Shown here piece by piece: positions 62,047 to 64,000 of a stretch of DNA of 64,000 nt. The first letter of the stretch is position 1. The number at the start of each line of letters is the position of its first letter. The DNA lies in NCBI RefSeq assembly GCF_040581405.1, contig NZ_CP137157.1, positions 500,001 through 564,000 of the forward strand, read 5' to 3'. The notes below the pieces were generated by a model, which saw only the letters and a list, made by a program, of their open reading frames with translations, ran no database searches and was not told the DNA's origin. The position numbers were made by a program, and so were the translations under genes. The stretch is from Komagataeibacter sucrofermentans DSM 15973. GTDB lineage: Bacteria > Pseudomonadota > Alphaproteobacteria > Acetobacterales > Acetobacteraceae.

Positions 62047-64000
62047 TTATTGGGCTGCATTGCCTGCCTGTGCACCATCAAGCGTGTAGGCGATGATGTA
62101 ATCGCCGCTCCGGGTGCCCAGGCCACCATGGCCGCCAGCCGCAATCAGGACATACTGTTTGCCACCAACCTCATACGACATGGGGGTTGCCTGGCCGCCT
62201 GCGGGCAGGCGGTCGGTCCACAGCACGTTGCCGGTCGCGAGGTCGAAGGCGCGCAGGTAATCATCCGCCGTGGCCCCCATGAAGACAACGCCACCCCTGG
62301 TCACAATATTGCCACCGACGTTATACATGCCGGTCGGCAGGGGGATGTTGTTGTGGGTGCGGAACGGCCCCGTATCGCGCGTGGTGCCGACCGGGTGCTG
62401 CCACACGATCTTCTTGGTCACGAGGTCGATCGCGCTCAGCGTGCCCCAGACCGGGCCCTTGCACGGAATCTGCAGCGGGTTCAGCCACGGGTTGGTCAGC
62501 GCGATGTAAGGCGTGCCGTAATCAGGCGAGACGGAAAGCGCATCGCCCTTGGCGGCAGGCTCCTCGCCCTTACCATCCCATTTGGGCAGCGTGCCGTTGC
62601 TTTCCAGCTTCTGGCGGTGGTCAAGCTTGATGCGGAAGGGCAGGTAGCTCGCATTGGCCAGCATGATCTTGCGCTGCGGGTCGATGGTGATGCCCTGCCA
62701 GTCAACCACGCCATAGAAGGCGGGATAGACCACGGTGGTCTGGCCCACATGCGGCGGCGTGAACTGCCCCTCATAGGCGGACTGGCGGTACTCGATGCGG
62801 CACAGCATCTGGTCAAGCAGCGTTGCGCCCCACATGTCGCTTTCCTTCAGGTTTGGCGGCGTAAGGCTGGGCATGGCCGCCGGGAAGGGCTGCGTGGGGG
62901 AGGCATGGTCATCAGGCGCAACACCCGCGGTCGGCACGGGGCGTTCTTCCACCGGGTAGCCGGGCACGGTCTCGCCGGTGCGGCGGTCGAGCACGAAGAA
63001 CTCGCCGCGCTTGGTGCTCTGCACCAGGGCGGGGATCGTCTCGCCATTGGGGCCGGGCAGGTCGACCATCGACGGGCCGGAGGGGATGTCCATGTCCCAC
63101 AGGTCGTGGTGCACGGTCTGGTAGGTCCAGCGGCGCTCGCCGGTCACGATATCGAGCGCGATGGTGGCCGAGGAGGTCGCATCATCAAACGGGCGGCGCG
63201 TGCCACCCCAGTTATCCGGCGGCGAGTTGCCAGTGGGGATGTAGACCATGCCGAGGTTGAGGTCGGCGGTGTACACGCCCCAGGCGTTGGGGGTGTCGCG
63301 GGTCAGGACTTCGTCGGGGTTGGGCTTCCAGGTTTCGGGGTTGTGGCCCGCATCCCATGCCCAGGCCAGCGCGCCGGTTGTGGCGTCAAAGCCACGGATT
63401 GCGCCCGAGGGCTCGAAATTGGCCTGGTTGTCAAACACCCAGCCACCCGTAATCAGGCGGTTCTTGGCCACCAGCGGCGGCGAGGTGACGAAGTGGAAGC
63501 CATGCGGCACGTGACCGAGATATTCACGCAGGGAAATGAAGCCGTGATCGCCAAAATCGTCGCACGGCTTGCCGGTCTCTGCATCCAGCGCCACCATGCG
63601 CACATCCGCCACGGGGGAATAGATGCGCGTGCGGCAGCTTGTCTGGATCTCGTCGGGGATGCGGTAATACGACACGCCACGGCAGGCGAGATAGACGTTC
63701 TTGGCCAGGTCGGCGGTATCGGGGTGGGGGTCGAACTTCCACTTCACCTTGCCGGTGGCGGCATCCATTGCAATCACCCAGCTATGGGGCGTGCACATGT
63801 ACAGCGTGTTGTCGACCTTGATGGGCGTGACTTCAAGGTTGAACTCATGACCCTGGTCGGGGCCGGCCACGGTGCCTTCGCCCGCCTGCTGCACGTCACC
63901 CGTGCGGGTCAGCCAGGCGCGCTTGAGCTTGCCCACGTTGGCGGGCGTGATCTGCCCCAGCGGGGAATAGCGGTCGCCGCCTGCGGTGCGGCCATAGGCC
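62047..64000 (-). CDS. Membrane PQQ-dependent dehydrogenase, glucose/quinate/shikimate family (partial)
   Basis: The gene runs off the right edge; about 651 C-terminal residues are visible. It is the quinoprotein beta-propeller that oxidises a sugar or polyol on the periplasmic face and passes electrons to ubiquinone. Family segments: GRTAGGDRYSPLGQI, LACRGVSYYRI, GGWVFDNQANFEPSGAIRGFD, WTYQTVHHDLWDMDIPSGPS, VLDRRTGETVPGYPVEERPVP, SDMWGATLLDQMLCRI, and the end GGQATPMSYEVGGKQYVLIA. The pattern follows E. coli Gcd closely. The N-terminal membrane anchor is presumably beyond the window. Glucose, quinate or another polyol cannot be told apart here. Confidence 0.9.
   Translation of the reverse strand, partial: AYGRTAGGDRYSPLGQITPANVGKLKRAWLTRTGDVQQAGEGTVAGPDQGHEFNLEVTPIKVDNTLYMCTPHSWVIAMDAATGKVKWKFDPHPDTADLAKNVYLACRGVSYYRIPDEIQTSCRTRIYSPVADVRMVALDAETGKPCDDFGDHGFISLREYLGHVPHGFHFVTSPPLVAKNRLITGGWVFDNQANFEPSGAIRGFDATTGALAWAWDAGHNPETWKPNPDEVLTRDTPNAWGVYTADLNLGMVYIPTGNSPPDNWGGTRRPFDDATSSATIALDIVTGERRWTYQTVHHDLWDMDIPSGPSMVDLPGPNGETIPALVQSTKRGEFFVLDRRTGETVPGYPVEERPVPTAGVAPDDHASPTQPFPAAMPSLTPPNLKESDMWGATLLDQMLCRIEYRQSAYEGQFTPPHVGQTTVVYPAFYGVVDWQGITIDPQRKIMLANASYLPFRIKLDHRQKLESNGTLPKWDGKGEEPAAKGDALSVSPDYGTPYIALTNPWLNPLQIPCKGPVWGTLSAIDLVTKKIVWQHPVGTTRDTGPFRTHNNIPLPTGMYNVGGNIVTRGGVVFMGATADDYLRAFDLATGNVLWTDRLPAGGQATPMSYEVGGKQYVLIAAGGHGGLGTRSGDYIIAYTLDGAQAGNAAQ

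Overview
The window looks like chromosome of an acetic acid bacterium (Acetobacteraceae, most likely Komagataeibacter or a close relative). I infer this from the GC-rich coding style, the rRNA-operon order 23S-5S-tRNA-fMet, a membrane PQQ dehydrogenase of the glucose/quinate family, an OprB porin next to glycerol genes, and an AT-rich palindromic intergenic repeat that I recall from these genomes. No database search was run. All names rest on reading motifs.

Layout. 1-2245: the end of an rRNA operon (partial 23S, 5S, initiator tRNA, terminator). 2246-7210: a decayed accessory segment with a LysR gene cut short beside a complete IS21-family element, small hypothetical genes and a ParD antitoxin stopped by a nonsense codon. 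A 12-bp copy of the tRNA-fMet 3' end at 7198-7209 may mark its far edge. 7355-11292: an oprB-glpK-glpF glycerol-uptake operon on the minus strand. 11743-12537: a DUF1264 protein. 12781-14671: an AT-rich type II restriction-modification cassette with methylase, HNH nuclease and controller protein.

14970-47376 is dominated by nitrogen-compound catabolism. It holds four HAD 'dehalogenase-like' hydrolases, a Tat-exported spermidine-dehydrogenase-like flavoprotein, a GABA-type permease, a class III aminotransferase with an Lrp regulator, a three-subunit HcnABC/opine-oxidase-type dehydrogenase, two aldehyde dehydrogenases, an M20 deacylase, a tartrate/malate-type dehydrogenase, a complete peptide/opine-type ABC transporter, a GNAT, a 2-hydroxyacid dehydrogenase, a PuuB-like oxidase with an MFS carrier, and a TonB receptor. 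Together they suggest import and stepwise oxidation of an amine, opine or acylated amino compound that I cannot identify.

47939-55971: an MDR reductase, oleate hydratase with a perfect FNR-type box upstream, a DUF2934 protein, an encapsulin shell gene with its DyP peroxidase cargo (C-terminal loading peptide), an FNR-type regulator without the iron-sulfur cysteines, a TetR regulator and a secreted protein. 56333-64000: a PanE-like reductase, IclR regulator, GlcG-like protein, MFS exporter, an AcoR-like regulator without an ATPase domain, an outer-membrane channel and the 3' part of the PQQ dehydrogenase gene, which runs off the right edge.

The points most worth following are the encapsulin/DyP operon and its possible redox control, the unidentified catabolic region with its four atypical HAD enzymes, the 31-codon ORF coupled to the ABC transporter, and the restriction-modification cassette with its palindromic operator.
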